From Dokdonella sp. (lineage in GTDB: Bacteria; Pseudomonadota; Gammaproteobacteria; Xanthomonadales; Rhodanobacteraceae), in contig JADJQH010000002.1 of assembly GCA_016712865.1 (NCBI GenBank), forward strand, positions 1,397,800 to 1,461,799: a DNA stretch of 64,000 bases. The letters run 5' to 3'. Below are positions 44,418 to 55,532 of the stretch, one piece after another (position 1 is the stretch's first letter; each line of letters opens with the position of its first letter). A model generated the notes under the pieces. The model was not told the DNA's origin, did no database searches, and saw only the letters and a list, made by a program, of their open reading frames with translations. A program made the translations under genes and the position numbers.

Positions 44418-46132
44418 TCAGGCGCTGACTTGGTTCCATTCGAGCCCTTGCGCCTGATTCACGGCCCGCTGCAATGCGAGCCGCTGCCGGCCAGTTCGCC
44501 AAAGCGCACGGTCGGCAACTTCTTCCCTGCGGCGGTGGCGCGCAAGGATCGCAGGGGGTTCAAGCGTTGCGGCCGGATCGAAACCATCGGCAAACAGCAG
44601 GTCGGACGCAGCCTGTGACGAATAGGCGAGCTCCACTTCCATGCGATCGATATAGAATCCGGGATCCAGTTGCAGTTGGATGGCGTTGTTTGCCGCGATG
44701 GCCGCAACCGGAATGGACAACGCACTGCGCACCCATGCCTGCGTTTCTGCGCCAGGCACGCTTGCGGGCGTGCTCAACTGACCCACCAGGGCACCGCCAA
44801 TGCGCAAGGTAGCGCGTGCGTTGCTGCCCGCCGCCGCGCGACCGTCGTGGACAAAGCGCGCATGTGCGACGTCATGACCGGCCAGTGGCGGAATCGAAAG
44901 TGCAAGGTTCACGCTGGCATCGTTGTCAAAGCACGGATATCCCGGGTCATTGCACCAGGCGCCGGGATGCGCAACCGAATACTCCGTTTGATTCGGCTGC
45001 GGCACGCCATTGATCGGTGGTCCGGAAACGCTGGATGTCGCGCAGGTCATACGCGCGCCAGCCGGTTTTCGGTGGGTACCTGTTGCGCACCCGCGTTCTT
45101 GGGGAAAACATCCGTCGCCGCATATTTGACCGGCCACGCACGCAGGTCGCGCCAGCGCATTTCCCGCATGTGGCCGAGGAAGCAGGGCTCCTGCGGATGA
45201 TGGTCCGCCTGGTAGGCAACACCCAGCAGGTGCAGGTGCACTTCATTCCAGGGAATTGAAAGCGCCCACTGTTCGACAAGTTCGAAGGTGCCATCCTCTT
45301 CCGGATCAGAGCGAAGGATCACGCCATCCGTACGAAACTCCACTTCCCAATGCAGCAGCGTTTCAGCCAGTGCCGGATCGCTTTGCATGAGGTCGTCCAA
45401 CGAGCTTGCCGTATTCACGAACTGCTGGGTGACGCCCGCCACGCTGCGCGTGACGGCGGCGCGCACTTGCCAGCCGGTCGTGCACGGCACGTCACTGGCA
45501 CCGAACATGACCAGATTGATGGAATCCTCGGCGGGCGAATGGCCCGGCCCGGGTTGGCGATTCGTGCTGCCGGGCCAGGGCTCCAAGCAAGCCTGCATCA
45601 CCTTGACCCGGAACACCGGTGTACTCGCCCGCCACAACCCGGTCCGCGGGCGTCAGGAAAGCTCCCACCAATGCCCGGTCGTGTTGAAGCTGGAAGCGTA
45701 GAAGCGCACCCGCGCCGGACGTTGCGGCGAGATGAGCAGCGGATTGCGCAAGCGGGCATCGAGGATGTCCTGATAATCCAGATGCATCACGCCGACACCG
45801 GCGCTGCCATCACCGCCAACGATGGCGTCGTCGTTGTCGAGGCGGGCATCGCGCGGGTCGCCTGACAGCGCCTTGTGGATGTCGATGTGAAACCGGTTGC
45901 TGATGCTGGCGTCGATAGGCGTCACCGCGATGTAGGCGGAATCGCCGCGCACATCCCAGGCGCGCTCGTCCCACCACACCGTGGTGCCGCCCGCGCCGAG
46001 CGTGGCCGCATGGCTGCCTGACCAGGCGAAGCGCTCGCGCAACTCGTATCCGCCTTCGCCCTGAACCACTTCGGCGCCCTGCACGGATGTGGATGCCGCA
46101 AGAATCACAAGGATGAGCGCAATGCGTTGCAT
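44418..46132 (-). pseudogene. Secreted protein with FADGFD tag, interrupted by an in-frame stop and a frameshift
   Basis: The ATG at 46132 (after GAGGGG) opens a signal peptide ([20 protein letters not shown]). The first part runs to a TGA at 45653-45655 (...GHWWELS), beyond which the same frame continues cleanly (RPRTGLWRASTPVFRVKVMQ...). Near 45050 the frame shifts by one at a TATGACC overlap, and the last part ends with SDLLFADGFD at about 44577-44594. The FADGFD motif places it with the other tagged secreted proteins here. No enzyme domain recognised. One nonsense change (TGG to TGA would restore Trp) and one indel are needed; sequencing error is as likely as decay. Confidence 0.7.
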
Positions 46133-46288
46133 GCCGTTGACCCCTCGAGCCATTGAATGGCAAGCCACCGAACCGGCGGCACAGCCCAGATCAGCTTCTT
46201 ACGCAAAGTGTGCGGAAAACCCAACCGAAGTCTTGATCGGCGACGCATCGCGGGTTGGCAATGGTACGGCCAGGCGTCCGGGCAAGCC

Positions 46289-49200
46289 TCATGCCACGGC
46301 CGCACCAAACGCCTGGAACAGGTCTCCGGGTAGCGGCTGCTCAAGTTCCCAATGAATGGCCATCGGTCGCTCGCCTTGATGGGACATGTAGCGCGCCGGG
46401 CCGAGAAACCAGAACGCACGATCATCCGGCGAGAGGCGCGCAAACAGCAGGACGATGCTGCCTTGTTGAACGTGGTGCTGATAACGCGTTCCTGTTGGAC
46501 TCGCGGCGGACGTCGTTGATTGGCTTTCCCAATGGATGATGCGCGGGCTCACCGCGTAGTCGCGGTAGCGCGTGGTCGGCGAGAAGCGCTTGCCGGATTT
46601 ATCCAGCGTGAACACAAACACGTCGGCATTTTGCTCCGGCATCCATTTGACGCCCTCCCTCCACGAAGTCGCCGTCTTGACCTTCGTCTCGCCAAGCGCC
46701 ATCAGGATTTCCGGTCGTGTGTAGCGCGCATGCAATTGCAAGGGCGCATCCGGCCGACAGTCGAGCGGTTGGTGGATGTGATCAATGCGCGATTCCAGCA
46801 CATCCATCAACTGGCCCAATTCGTCGAGCACCTGTGGATGCTTCCACAGCTCGGCGGCGCCGGCTTCCAGCGACTCTCCTTCCCGCTGCGCAGATTGCAG
46901 GATCTGCGCCAACAACATGTGCAGCAAACAACGCTGGCGAGATACCAGGCTGGCTGCGTCAGGTGGATTGGGTGAACGCGCCCAATCGCGGTAAGTACAG
47001 ATGCGCTCGTTGTCGTCCAGGTGCAGCAGGCGGCCCATGGCCTTGCGCAAGGTTCGCTCTTGCGGCCCCTCGGCCAGAATGGGAATACCCGCGGCGTGCA
47101 AGAGATCGGACCATGCGTAGTTGCCCGAATAGATGTCCGTCAGTTCCAACCCGGATTCCTGGAGGAATGCCGCAAGGGTGGGTCGCTCAGGGATTGTTGC
47201 GGCGAACCGGCGCAGTTCACTGGCACGCGCAGCGGGGTCCGTGGCAGGCATTCCCGCAGATTGCGCAGAACCTCGGCGGATGCCACGGCATCCAACTGCA
47301 TGTGGCATCCAGAGGGAAGGAATGGAAAACCCTGCTCCACCTGCTTTTCAGTCTGGGCTCGCGTGCCGCCCAGCAATGCACCCAAGCGCCGACTGAAGCG
47401 AAACTCCTTGCGATGGCGACCCACGAAATCGAGCACCGTGCATACGGTCTTGTTCGGAAAGCGTCGCAGGCCGCGTCCCAGTTGCTGCAGGAAAAGTGTG
47501 GCGCTGTCGGTGGGTCGCAAAACAACAGGGTGTCCACACTGGGAATGTCCACCCCTTCATTGAACAAGTCCACGGTAAATACAATCTGCAGCTTCCCCGA
47601 TTCCAGATCACGCAGCGCTGCTTCTCGATCGAGCATGGGCGTTTGGCTGGTCAGCGCCAGCGCGGATACACCGGCTGCTTCGAACTGCGCTGCCATGAAC
47701 TGCGCATGCGTGATCGATACGCAAAAACCCAGCGCACGCATACTTGCCATGTCGCTGACGTGGCGTCGCGTCTGCTCGATGACCAGCCTCGCCACAACGC
47801 CATCACCAGTGACCAGGTTGGTGAGCTGCTGAATGTCGTATCCGCTGCCCCGACGCCAACCGATGCGGGTGAGATCGGTCCCGTCGCTGATGCCGTAGTA
47901 GGCAAACGGGCAGAGCCGGTGTTGATCGATGGCGTCCCAAAGCCTGAGTTCCGCCGCAATGCTTTCGTCAAACCAGTGCAGGATGGGTTCGCCGTCACCG
48001 CGTTCCGGCGTTGCGGTCAGCCCCAGCATTTCCCAGGGTTCGAGATGGTCGATGAGTGCTTTGTACGTATCCGCAGCGGCGTGGTGGAATTCATCGATGA
48101 TCAGCACATCGAACCAATCGGCATCCAGATGCTGGAGGTTGGCAACGGCGAGGCTCTGGATGGAGGCGAACACGTGTTGGAACGCATTCGGCTTTTGTCC
48201 ATCAACCCAGAGCTCGCCAAATGCCGCGTCGCGCAACGCGTGGCGGAAAGTGAGAAGACTCTGGTTCAGGATTTCCTTGCGGTGGGCGACAAACAGCAAT
48301 CGCGCCCTCGGCAGGCGTGCGCGCAGTCGCTGGTGGTCGAGAGTGCCGCCATCACCGTCTTGCCGGTGCCAGTCGCCGCAACCAGCAGGTTGCGATGCCT
48401 TCCGCGTTGCCGAGACAGCTCGATCAGTTCCAGCAATCGCACCTGGAAGGGCTCGGGCCTGATCTCCACCGGACTGGGCATCAGGTCCAACCCGGGGCTT
48501 TTCTCCCTTTGCGCCATCTCGCGAAACTCGTTGACGTCGAAGGGGCGAAAATCTTCGTTGTTCCAGTAGCTTTCAAACACCGCACAGAACTTGTCGATCA
48601 CATCAGGATTGCGTGCGCCGGACACACGCACGTTCCATTTCAAGCCCGGTCACCTGGGCCGAATGCGTGAGGTTGGATGATCCAATGTAGGCGGTGGAAA
48701 AACCCGAGTCGCGATGAAACAGCCAGGCTTTGGCGTGCAGGCGCGTACTGGTCGTGTCATACGAGATGCGGATGTTTGCGCCGGCTTGCTGGAGATCCTG
48801 CAGTGCAGCGAGTTCGGTCGATCCGGTGTAGGTGGTGGTGAGTACGCGCAAGCTTCGCCCGATGTCGCCATGGCGGTGCAGCAGTTCCAGCAACGGGCGG
48901 ATGCCGGACCTTCGAACAAATGCCATCAGCACGTCGATCCGATCGGCGGATGGAATTTCGGTGCGTAGTTGGTGGCCGATGTTGGGTTCTCCCTGCGCAT
49001 TGGTCAGCAAGGTGGTATCCAGCAAGGGCGTATCGGGCAAAGGAACCTTCGCCACGCCGCCGGTTGGCAGGAGCGCCGAGATCGAGCGCAGGATGTTGGT
49101 GCTATCGAGCAGCTGATCCGAGTCATTGGTGCCGGAGGCATCACTGAGCCATCAACAGCCCAATGATCCTGCGCGCGAGTTCAAGTCCCTTCCAGCGCTC

Positions 49201-49389
49201 GTGCGTCGTCATCCAGACTTTCCACTGCGCGCTTGATCAATCGCGCAAGGTGCAGGAAATCCGGTCCGGCGCTTCGGCAGGATGCAAGCGGTCGAGTTCG
49301 GCGTGGTGCCGAGCCGACAGTGCATCCAGCTCGCGCTTCAGGCTGAGGCTGAGCAACTGTTCGTAGAGTCCTGGCTTCAGTCCAGCCAC
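46289..49389 (-). pseudogene. PLD-nuclease/DEAD-box helicase/DUF3427 protein, broken by frameshifts
   Basis: Pieces in successive frames form one protein of about 1,000 residues. The GTG start at 49389 has GGAG 7 bases upstream (AGLKPGLYEQLLS). A PLD-like nuclease domain follows, with the HxK motif (RLHAKAWLFHRD...SSNLT). Then come helicase motifs: Walker A AATGTGKTVMAA (about 48350), DEFHHAAADT, LGLTATPERGDG, and QLGRGLRR of motif VI (about 47480). A C-terminal DUF3427 region ends at 46289 (RPMAIHWELEQPLPGDLF). At least five single-base shifts separate the pieces. The intact family is typical of accessory and defence-associated loci; its role is not firmly known. The gene next to hipBA suggests a small accessory island. 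Confidence 0.82.
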
Positions 49390-49540
49390 TGCGGTTCTCC
49401 ATGTGCACGACCATCGCGTTATCGTTCCGAGGTCACGGTTTCGCACAAGGGTAAACCGGATCGGGCATCACGCCCACTTCCGGTTTGCCGCCGCAACGAT
49501 GCGCATCCCTCGCATGTGTACAGACGCAGACAAGGTCAGA

Positions 49541-49660
49541 TGGAACCCAGCCCTCACCCTAGCCATTTCCTTTATGCCCTCTGAGTACGCCAGCGGGGAG
49601 AGGGGCATCAACGAGCCTAAAGCTGGGTTTCTCCCGCCCGCGGTGGAGGAAGCCAAGGTC
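49541..49660. repeat. CTCTCC...TTTATGCCCTCTGAGTACGCCAG repeat variant
   Basis: CCCTCACCCTAGCCATTTCC then TTTATGCCCTCTGAGTACGC and CAGCGGGGAGAGGGG is the variant of the CTCTCCCGC family with a TTTATGCCC...GTAC insert. The rest of 49390-49690 shows no gene. Confidence 0.7.
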
Positions 49661-49689
49661 GAGTGAAGTCTGCACTTCAACCGCAAGTG

Positions 49690-51111
49690 ACAGAGCTTCG
49701 GAAACTGCCTCACACCCAACCCGTCCAGATAGAACAGCGCGATCACGAAGAACACCGCCAGGGTCTTGATGAGGGTGATGGCGAAGATGTCCTTGTAGGC
49801 CTGGCGGTGGGTCAGGCCGGTGACGGCGAGCAGGGGTGATGACGGCGCCGTTGTGCGGCTAGCGTATCCATGCCGCCAGAGGCCATCGCGGCGATGCGGT
49901 GCAGGACCTCCATCGGGATGCCTGCGGCGTGGGCGTTGGCAATGAAGGTTTCCGACATCGCTGCCAGCGCAATGCTCATGCCGCCGGAGGCCGAGCCGGT
50001 GATGCCGGCCAGTGCGGTAACGGTGACCGCTTCGTTGACCAGCGGATCGGGAATCGCCGAGAGCGCGCTGGCCACGACGAGAAACCCCGGCAGGGCCGCG
50101 ATCACCGCACCAAAGCCGTATTCGGATGCGGTGTTCATCGAAGCCAGCAGGGCGCCGCCGATGGCGGTTTTGGTTCCTTCGGCGAAACTCGCAAGCACCG
50201 GCTTCCAGGCAAACAGCAGCACGCACAGGATACCGAGCAGCAAGGCACCTTCCACTGCCCAGATCGCGGCCACCTTGGAAATCTCCTGCACGACTTCGGG
50301 GGCGCTGCCGATCACCGCCGGATCAAAACGGTGTTCGGTTCCATAGACCTGCGGAATCCACACCGTCAGCAGTTTGTTGGCGACGCCGACCAGGAGCAGT
50401 GGCAACAGCGCGAGCAGCGGATGGGCCAATCGCTCACCGACAAACGGCGCAGGCTCGTTGACCAGATTGTCGCCACAGCCTTCGCCCGCGGTGCATGCCC
50501 GGCGACGACGCCATTCCAGATAGCTCATGCCGAGGATCGGGATGAACACGCCGCCCAGGGTGCCGAGCACGGGAGCGGCCCAGGCATTGGTGCCGAAGAG
50601 GGAGGCCGGAATGATGTTCTGGATCTGCGGTGTGCCCGGCAACGCATCCATGGTGAAGGTGAATGCGCCAACGCAATGGTGCCGGGGATCAGGCGTTTGG
50701 GAATGTCGCTCTGGCGAAACAGTTCGGCGGCAAACGGGTAAACCGCAAACACCACCACGAACAGTACACTCCCGCCGTAGGTGAGCAAGGCGCACACCAC
50801 GACGATGGACAACATCGCCCGCTGCGGGCCGAACAGGCGGATGACCGCGGCGACGATGGATTTGGAGAATCCCGAGATCTCGATCAGCTTGCCGAAGATG
50901 GCGCCCAGCAGGAACACGGGAAATACAGCTTGAGGAAGCCGACCATCTTGTCCATGAACAGGCCGGTGAACATGGGCGCGACCAGCCACGGATCGGTCAA
51001 CAACACCGCACCCAGGCCGCGACCGGCGCAAACAGGATCACGCCCCGCTATAGCCGCGGTAGGCCACCAGCATCGAGAAAGCACAGCGGCAAGGACAATC
51101 AGGAACGACAT
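49690..51111 (-). pseudogene. GntP-family permease (possible 3-hydroxybutyrate/gluconate transporter), frameshifted
   Basis: The ATG near 51111 (MSFLIVLAAV) begins a membrane protein readable in several frames: TDPWLVAPMFTGLFMDKMVG, FLLGAIFGKLIEISGFSKSI, LTYGGSVLFVVVFAVYPFAA, then AFTFTMDALPGTPQIQNIIP, EYGFGAVIAALPGFLVVASA and SGSASGG-like GSASGGMSIALAAM. It ends near LIKTLAVFFVIALFYL. This is the GntP family of proton-coupled carboxylate importers. A relative in Pseudomonas sits with 3-hydroxybutyrate dehydrogenase genes. With PHB-degrading enzymes nearby, 3-hydroxybutyrate is a reasonable substrate, but this is inference. At least three indels interrupt it; ends are approximate. Confidence 0.75.
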
Positions 51112-51247
51112 GCCGGCTCCATCGGCAAAGTTGCACGCAGTGTCCGCAATCGCGGGGTGCCCGGCCCACTGTACCACAGGTACAGGTTACAGCCCGTCGC
51201 GCGAGCACGAAGATGCGCACCCAGAGGCATAAGCCCGTGGAGACCCG

Positions 51248-53552
51248 ATGAATACCGTACGCAAGAACCGCTTGACCACCGCCCTGCTCGCCGCCTTGTT
51301 GCTGCCGGCGGCCGCCGTTGCGCAACAGACCGATGCCGCCAACGAAAAATCCGAAAAACAGGTCGCGGCCGATGAGCGCAGCAAGACCGAAGTCCAGCAA
51401 CTGACTGGCATCACCGTCACCGCGCGCAAGCGCGAGGAATCCCTGCAAACGGTGCCGGTGGCGGTCACCGCCTACTCGGCGGCATCACCTCGACAACCTC
51501 GACGTGCAGGACCTTGGCGATCTCGATGCCTTCGTGCCCAACCTCACCGTGTATGCGGCGCGCGGATCCAACAGCACGGTCACTGCCTACATCCGTGGCG
51601 TCGGCCAGGCCGATCCGCTGTGGGGCGTGGATCCGGGTGTCGGCATTTATCTGGATGATGTGTACATTGCGCGTCCGCAGGGTGCACTGCTCGATGTGTT
51701 CGACGTGGAGCGCATCGAAGTTTTGCGCGGCCCGCGAAGGCACGCTGTACGGCAAGAACACCATCGGCGGCGCCATCAGGTATGTGTCGGCGCCGCTGGA
51801 CGAGGATTTCTACGGCCAGGCCTCGGTGACCGCCGGCAGCTACAGCCAGGCCGACGTTGAAGGCCAGCGTGAATGCGCCACCGGCGATTCCGGCTGGGTC
51901 ATGCGCGTAGCCGCCGCTTCGCTCAATCACGACGGCTTTGGCGAGATCATCGATACCAACCAGCCGGTGTCGGACAAGGAAATCCTCGCTGCACGCGCCA
52001 CCCTGGGCTGCGTCGGCAATCCGGATTTCTGGGCACGCATCAGCGTTGACTGGATGGACGACCAATCCGGCGTGCGCGGCGCGAAAGATGCTTGCACCCA
52101 ACACCAATGCGCTCATCAATGTCGCCAACGTGCCGCCACTGGATGACCGCTACGACATGCGCAACGGCATGCCCAACATCAACGACACCTCGATGGATGG
52201 TGCATCGCTGAGCATGGGCTGGAATCTGAATGACGCCTGGACCCTGAAGTCGATCACCGCCTTCCGCGAGTCGGATACCGAAACCAATATCGACTTCGAC
52301 ACCCTGCCGCAGAAGATCGCCGACGTGAAGGCGTTCTACAGCGACGAGCAGACCTCGCAGGAGTTCCAGCTCAACTACGATGCCGGCGGACGCTTCCGCG
52401 GTGTCGGCGGCTTTTTGTACTGGTTCACCGGCGAAGCCGGCGGCGAGGTGCTCAACAACTTCTTCAACCTGTCCTTTGGCGATACCCAGGGCACGGTCGA
52501 CACCGACAGCATCGCGGTCTATGGCGAAGGCACCTTCGACATCAACGACAAGTGGTCGGTGACCGGCGGCATCCGCTACACCGATGAGGAAAAGAGCGCC
52601 CGACGTGCTCAACCGCGCTGCCACACCGACGCCACCTACACTACGCTGAGCTGGCCTTGTACGCGCGGCCAAACCTGACTCCGATCGCTGGCCGACTTCG
52701 AGGACTCCGAGCGCTAAAGAACTTTTCGCCCAAGCTCTCGCTCTCGACTACCGCATGGACGAGAACACCTTGCTCTATGCGCTGGTCTCGCAGGGCTTCA
52801 AGTCCGGCGGATTCTAACATCCGCGCCCAGGCCACTGCAGTTCCCCGCGCTCGCGCCTGCCATTTCGATGACGAGAAGGTGACCAGTTACCTGAATTTGC
52901 CAAGAATGCGTTTTCTCGACGACAAGCTGTTCCCTGAACCTCGCCTTTACTTTCTTCACGACTACAAGGACATCCAGCTGTCGGTGTTCACCTCGTTCGA
53001 TTCCAACGGCGATGGCGTGAACGATGCCTCCTTCGGCGACTTCACCAACGCCGGCGCCGGTACCGTGCAGGGCATCGAACTGGAATACGCCTGGCAGATG
53101 TCGGAGTTCTTCAGCCTGCGGGCAACATTCCGTGGTTGGATGCCGGAGCTCTGACGAGTTCCCCACCGAATCGGCGAACGGCACCGTCAACAACATCGCC
53201 GACCAGCAGAAATTCACCAATGCGCCGGAATACTCGGGCTCGATCAGCGCGGTGTATGCACGCCCGCTGGCCAGCGGCGGCAGGATCACCGGGCGCGCCA
53301 CTGGACGCACCAGAGCGAGGTCTATCCCAACCACCGATCTTCCGGGAAGCCACGCAGGCAGGACGGTTACAGCCTGCTCTCGGCGGGCGTGATCTGGCAG
53401 ACCGCAGGCCCATGGAGCTTCGCGCCGGAAGGCAAGAACCTACCGACAAGGAATATCGCACCAGCGGCTGCAACATCGCGGCTCTCGGTGTTGCTTTGAC
53501 CGGCTTCTACGGCGCCCCGCGTACCTTCAGCCTGAGCGCACGCTACGATTTC
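51248..53552 (+). pseudogene. TonB-dependent outer-membrane receptor, frameshifted
   Basis: A signal peptide (MNTVRKNRLTTALLAALLLP...AVAQ) is followed by a TonB-box-like segment (LTGITVTARKREESLQTVPV) and a plug domain (DLDAFVPNLTVYAARGSNST, YLDDVYIARPQGALLDVFDV, ERIEVLRGP then GTLYGKNTIGGAIRY in the next frame). The barrel follows with SVTGGIRYTDEEKSARR, FKSGGF-like and a C-terminal FSLSARYDF. The plug layout is of the FyuA/CirA-like type with YGKNTIGG. Substrate not evident; its position between the permease and PHB depolymerase suggests a related carbon source. At least five indels; the end is approximate. Confidence 0.85.
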
Positions 53553-53639
53553 GGATGGCGGTCAATGGCCTGGCAAACCGAATCTCCAATGTGTGCCACG
53601 CGATTTACGGGCCGCGCAAGCGCCCGCTTTTGGCCGGGG

Positions 53640-54190
53640 ATGGCCGGTATGCCTGCAATGCAGGAAGAATTGCAGGCGATGGCCATGGATGGCATTCTCC
53701 CCTCACCCCAACCCTCTCCCGCCAGCGGGAGAGGGGGGACGGAAGAGGAGCAATTGCAGGCAATGGCCATGGATAGCGTGTTGCACATTCCGCCTCTCCC
53801 GCCAGCGGGAGAGGCCGACGCGTAGCGGCGGGTGAGGTGGCACCTCGTCATGCGGACCACCTTCACCCCACCCTCTCATTTATGCGCCCCCAGGTACGCC
53901 AGCGTGAGAGGGGGGAGGAAGTAGGAGCAATTGCGGCGATGGCTATGGATGGCATTCACCACCCTCACCCCAACCCTCTCCTTTATGCCCCCTGGGTACG
54001 CCAGCCGGGAGAGGGGCGAGGAAGTAGGAGGACATTGCAGGCGATGGCGGTGCAATGGGGCTGACCGCCTGCAATGCAGAGCAATTGCAGGCGATGGCTG
54101 TACGTAATGGACTGACAGCCTGCAATGCAGGACAATTGCAGGCGATGGCCATGGATTGCATGGTCGAGTGCGCCTCCGCAAGCGGGAGAG
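53640..54190. repeat. Composite repeat: six copies of a GCAATTGCAGGCGATGGCCA unit interleaved with CTCTCCCGC repeats
   Basis: Units near 53664, 53748, 53925, 54030, 54085 and 54131 read (G/A)CAATTGCAGGCGATGGC with GCCATGGAT following in most. Some are preceded by the inverted half CCTGCAATGCAG. Between them lie CTCTCCCGCCAGCGGGAGAG copies and variants with TTTATGCCCCCTGGGTACGC. The 790 bp between the receptor and the esterase hold no gene that I can support. Confidence 0.82.
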
Positions 54191-54344
54191 GCAGACACGC
54201 GGGGTGAGGGTGGCACCTCGTCATGCCCGGACCACCCCCACCCCCACCCTCTCCTTATGCCCCTCTGGGTACGCCAGTTAAGGAGGGGAGACAATGCCGG
54301 AGCATTTGCCGATGATTGCCATCGTTCGCAACAAGAAGCAGAAA

Positions 54345-55340
54345 ATGAACAGGTTGCTGGCTGCGTGCATCGCCATACTGCTTGGCGCATGTGGCGCTGA
54401 TTCGAATCCCCCATTGCCGAAACTCACGCTCGATCCTGAGCGCGTTGCCGTCGTCGGCATTTCCTCCGGTGCAATCATGGCCCATCAGATGCACCTGGCG
54501 TATTCGGATCATCTGCGCGGCGCGGCGCTGCTGTCCGGCCCGCCCTACCAGTGCGCCTAAGGCTCGCTGGAACGTGCGTTGGGCTATTGTCAAGGCGGCC
54601 GGTGCAACACCGGACATGGAGAAGCTCGCCGCGGAAATCACCGCGCGGGCACAGCGCGGTGATCTTGCCCGCTGCGCGGCTTGCGCGGCGACCATGTGCT
54701 GGGTCACCCACGGCAAGAACGACACACTGGTGCCGGAATCCATGTCCGCGCCTCGCTTGCGCTGTGACCGGGCCCTGCCCGAGGCATCCTCGATGACCCC
54801 TGCGCTTCGACGGCGACGGTGCATTCCGCACCTAAAGCCAACCAGTGTGCTGGCGGAGATTGCCTGACCACGGCCACGCCCCACAGTGGCAATTGAAACC
54901 GGGGATTACGCTCGCGCGAAGTGATGTAGGCGATGGTTCCGGTGATGCGCCGGCGGCGCACCGGGGCGCGGGCCGGTGGCCGCTTGAGCGCGTTTGACCA
55001 GGATGCCTACCGGCCGGACGAAGAGGATGCGTTGCTCGACAGCGCCGGCCTGGCCTCTACCAACCCCGCCTTGCACAGGGGCGAGGTGCGGCCTGTTGAT
55101 CGCGTTCCACGGCTGCGAACAGAACCCGTGCCGCTCTTGGCGAAACCTTGCCCGCGAAAATGGATTGCCCGTTGGGACGACGTGTATGGCACCGTGGTCC
55201 TGTATCCTCAAACGCGTTCGAGTTATCTGCCGCTGAATCCAAAGGCACGCTGGGACTGGTGGGGCTATCCGGGCCACTAGACACGCGCAGCGGCGGGCAA
55301 CTGCGTGCCGTTGCCAACATGGCGCTGCCTTGGGCGCGCC
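54345..55340 (+). pseudogene. PHB depolymerase-family esterase (lipoprotein), frameshifted
   Basis: The ATG at 54345 opens a lipoprotein signal (MNRLLAACIAILLGACGADS, lipobox LGAC). The nucleophile elbow GISSGAIMAHQMHLAYSDHL carries the catalytic serine. Later pieces give HGKNDTLVPE (near the catalytic acid), LLIAFHGCEQN (oxyanion-hole loop), VVLYPQT and WDWWGYPG, all typical of poly(3-hydroxybutyrate) depolymerase-family esterases. The oxyanion loop lies after the serine in this sequence order, as in the periplasmic/extracellular depolymerase branch. Several indels and one in-frame stop (54560) break it. It belongs with the 3HB-oligomer hydrolase at 60.2-62.0 kb. Confidence 0.8.
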
Positions 55341-55532
55341 GTTGGAAGCAAAGACGGGGAAGCGGGAATGGCGGAACGTTCGGAATCGGGAAATCGGCCG
55401 GCATCAGGCGACCACGACGCCCGCGCTCGACACCTCGTGAGGCATGCACACTCCACCCGGTGTTGGTGACGCGTGCTTTCCCCTCTCCCTCGACGGAGAG
55501 GGCAGGGAGAGGGTGAAGAAGCCCGCTGCGCC

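Noticed and set aside
44392-44432. Terminator after hipA
   Set aside because: CGCTGATCG/CGATCAGGCG gives an imperfect stem, but there is no T run on either strand.
45047-45060. Programmed frameshift or coupled gene start (TATGACC) in the secreted-protein gene
   Set aside because: The downstream piece has no own signal peptide or ribosome site, and nearby genes show the same kind of random indel, so an error is simpler.
45653-45655. Selenocysteine or read-through TGA in the secreted-protein gene
   Set aside because: No SECIS-like hairpin or family with selenocysteine at this position is recognised; a TGG-to-TGA change is more likely.
46289-49389. Several separate small genes instead of one helicase
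   Set aside because: The pieces line up in order as PLD, Walker A, DExH, motif VI and DUF3427 of one known architecture, each ending at a frame change rather than at a natural boundary.
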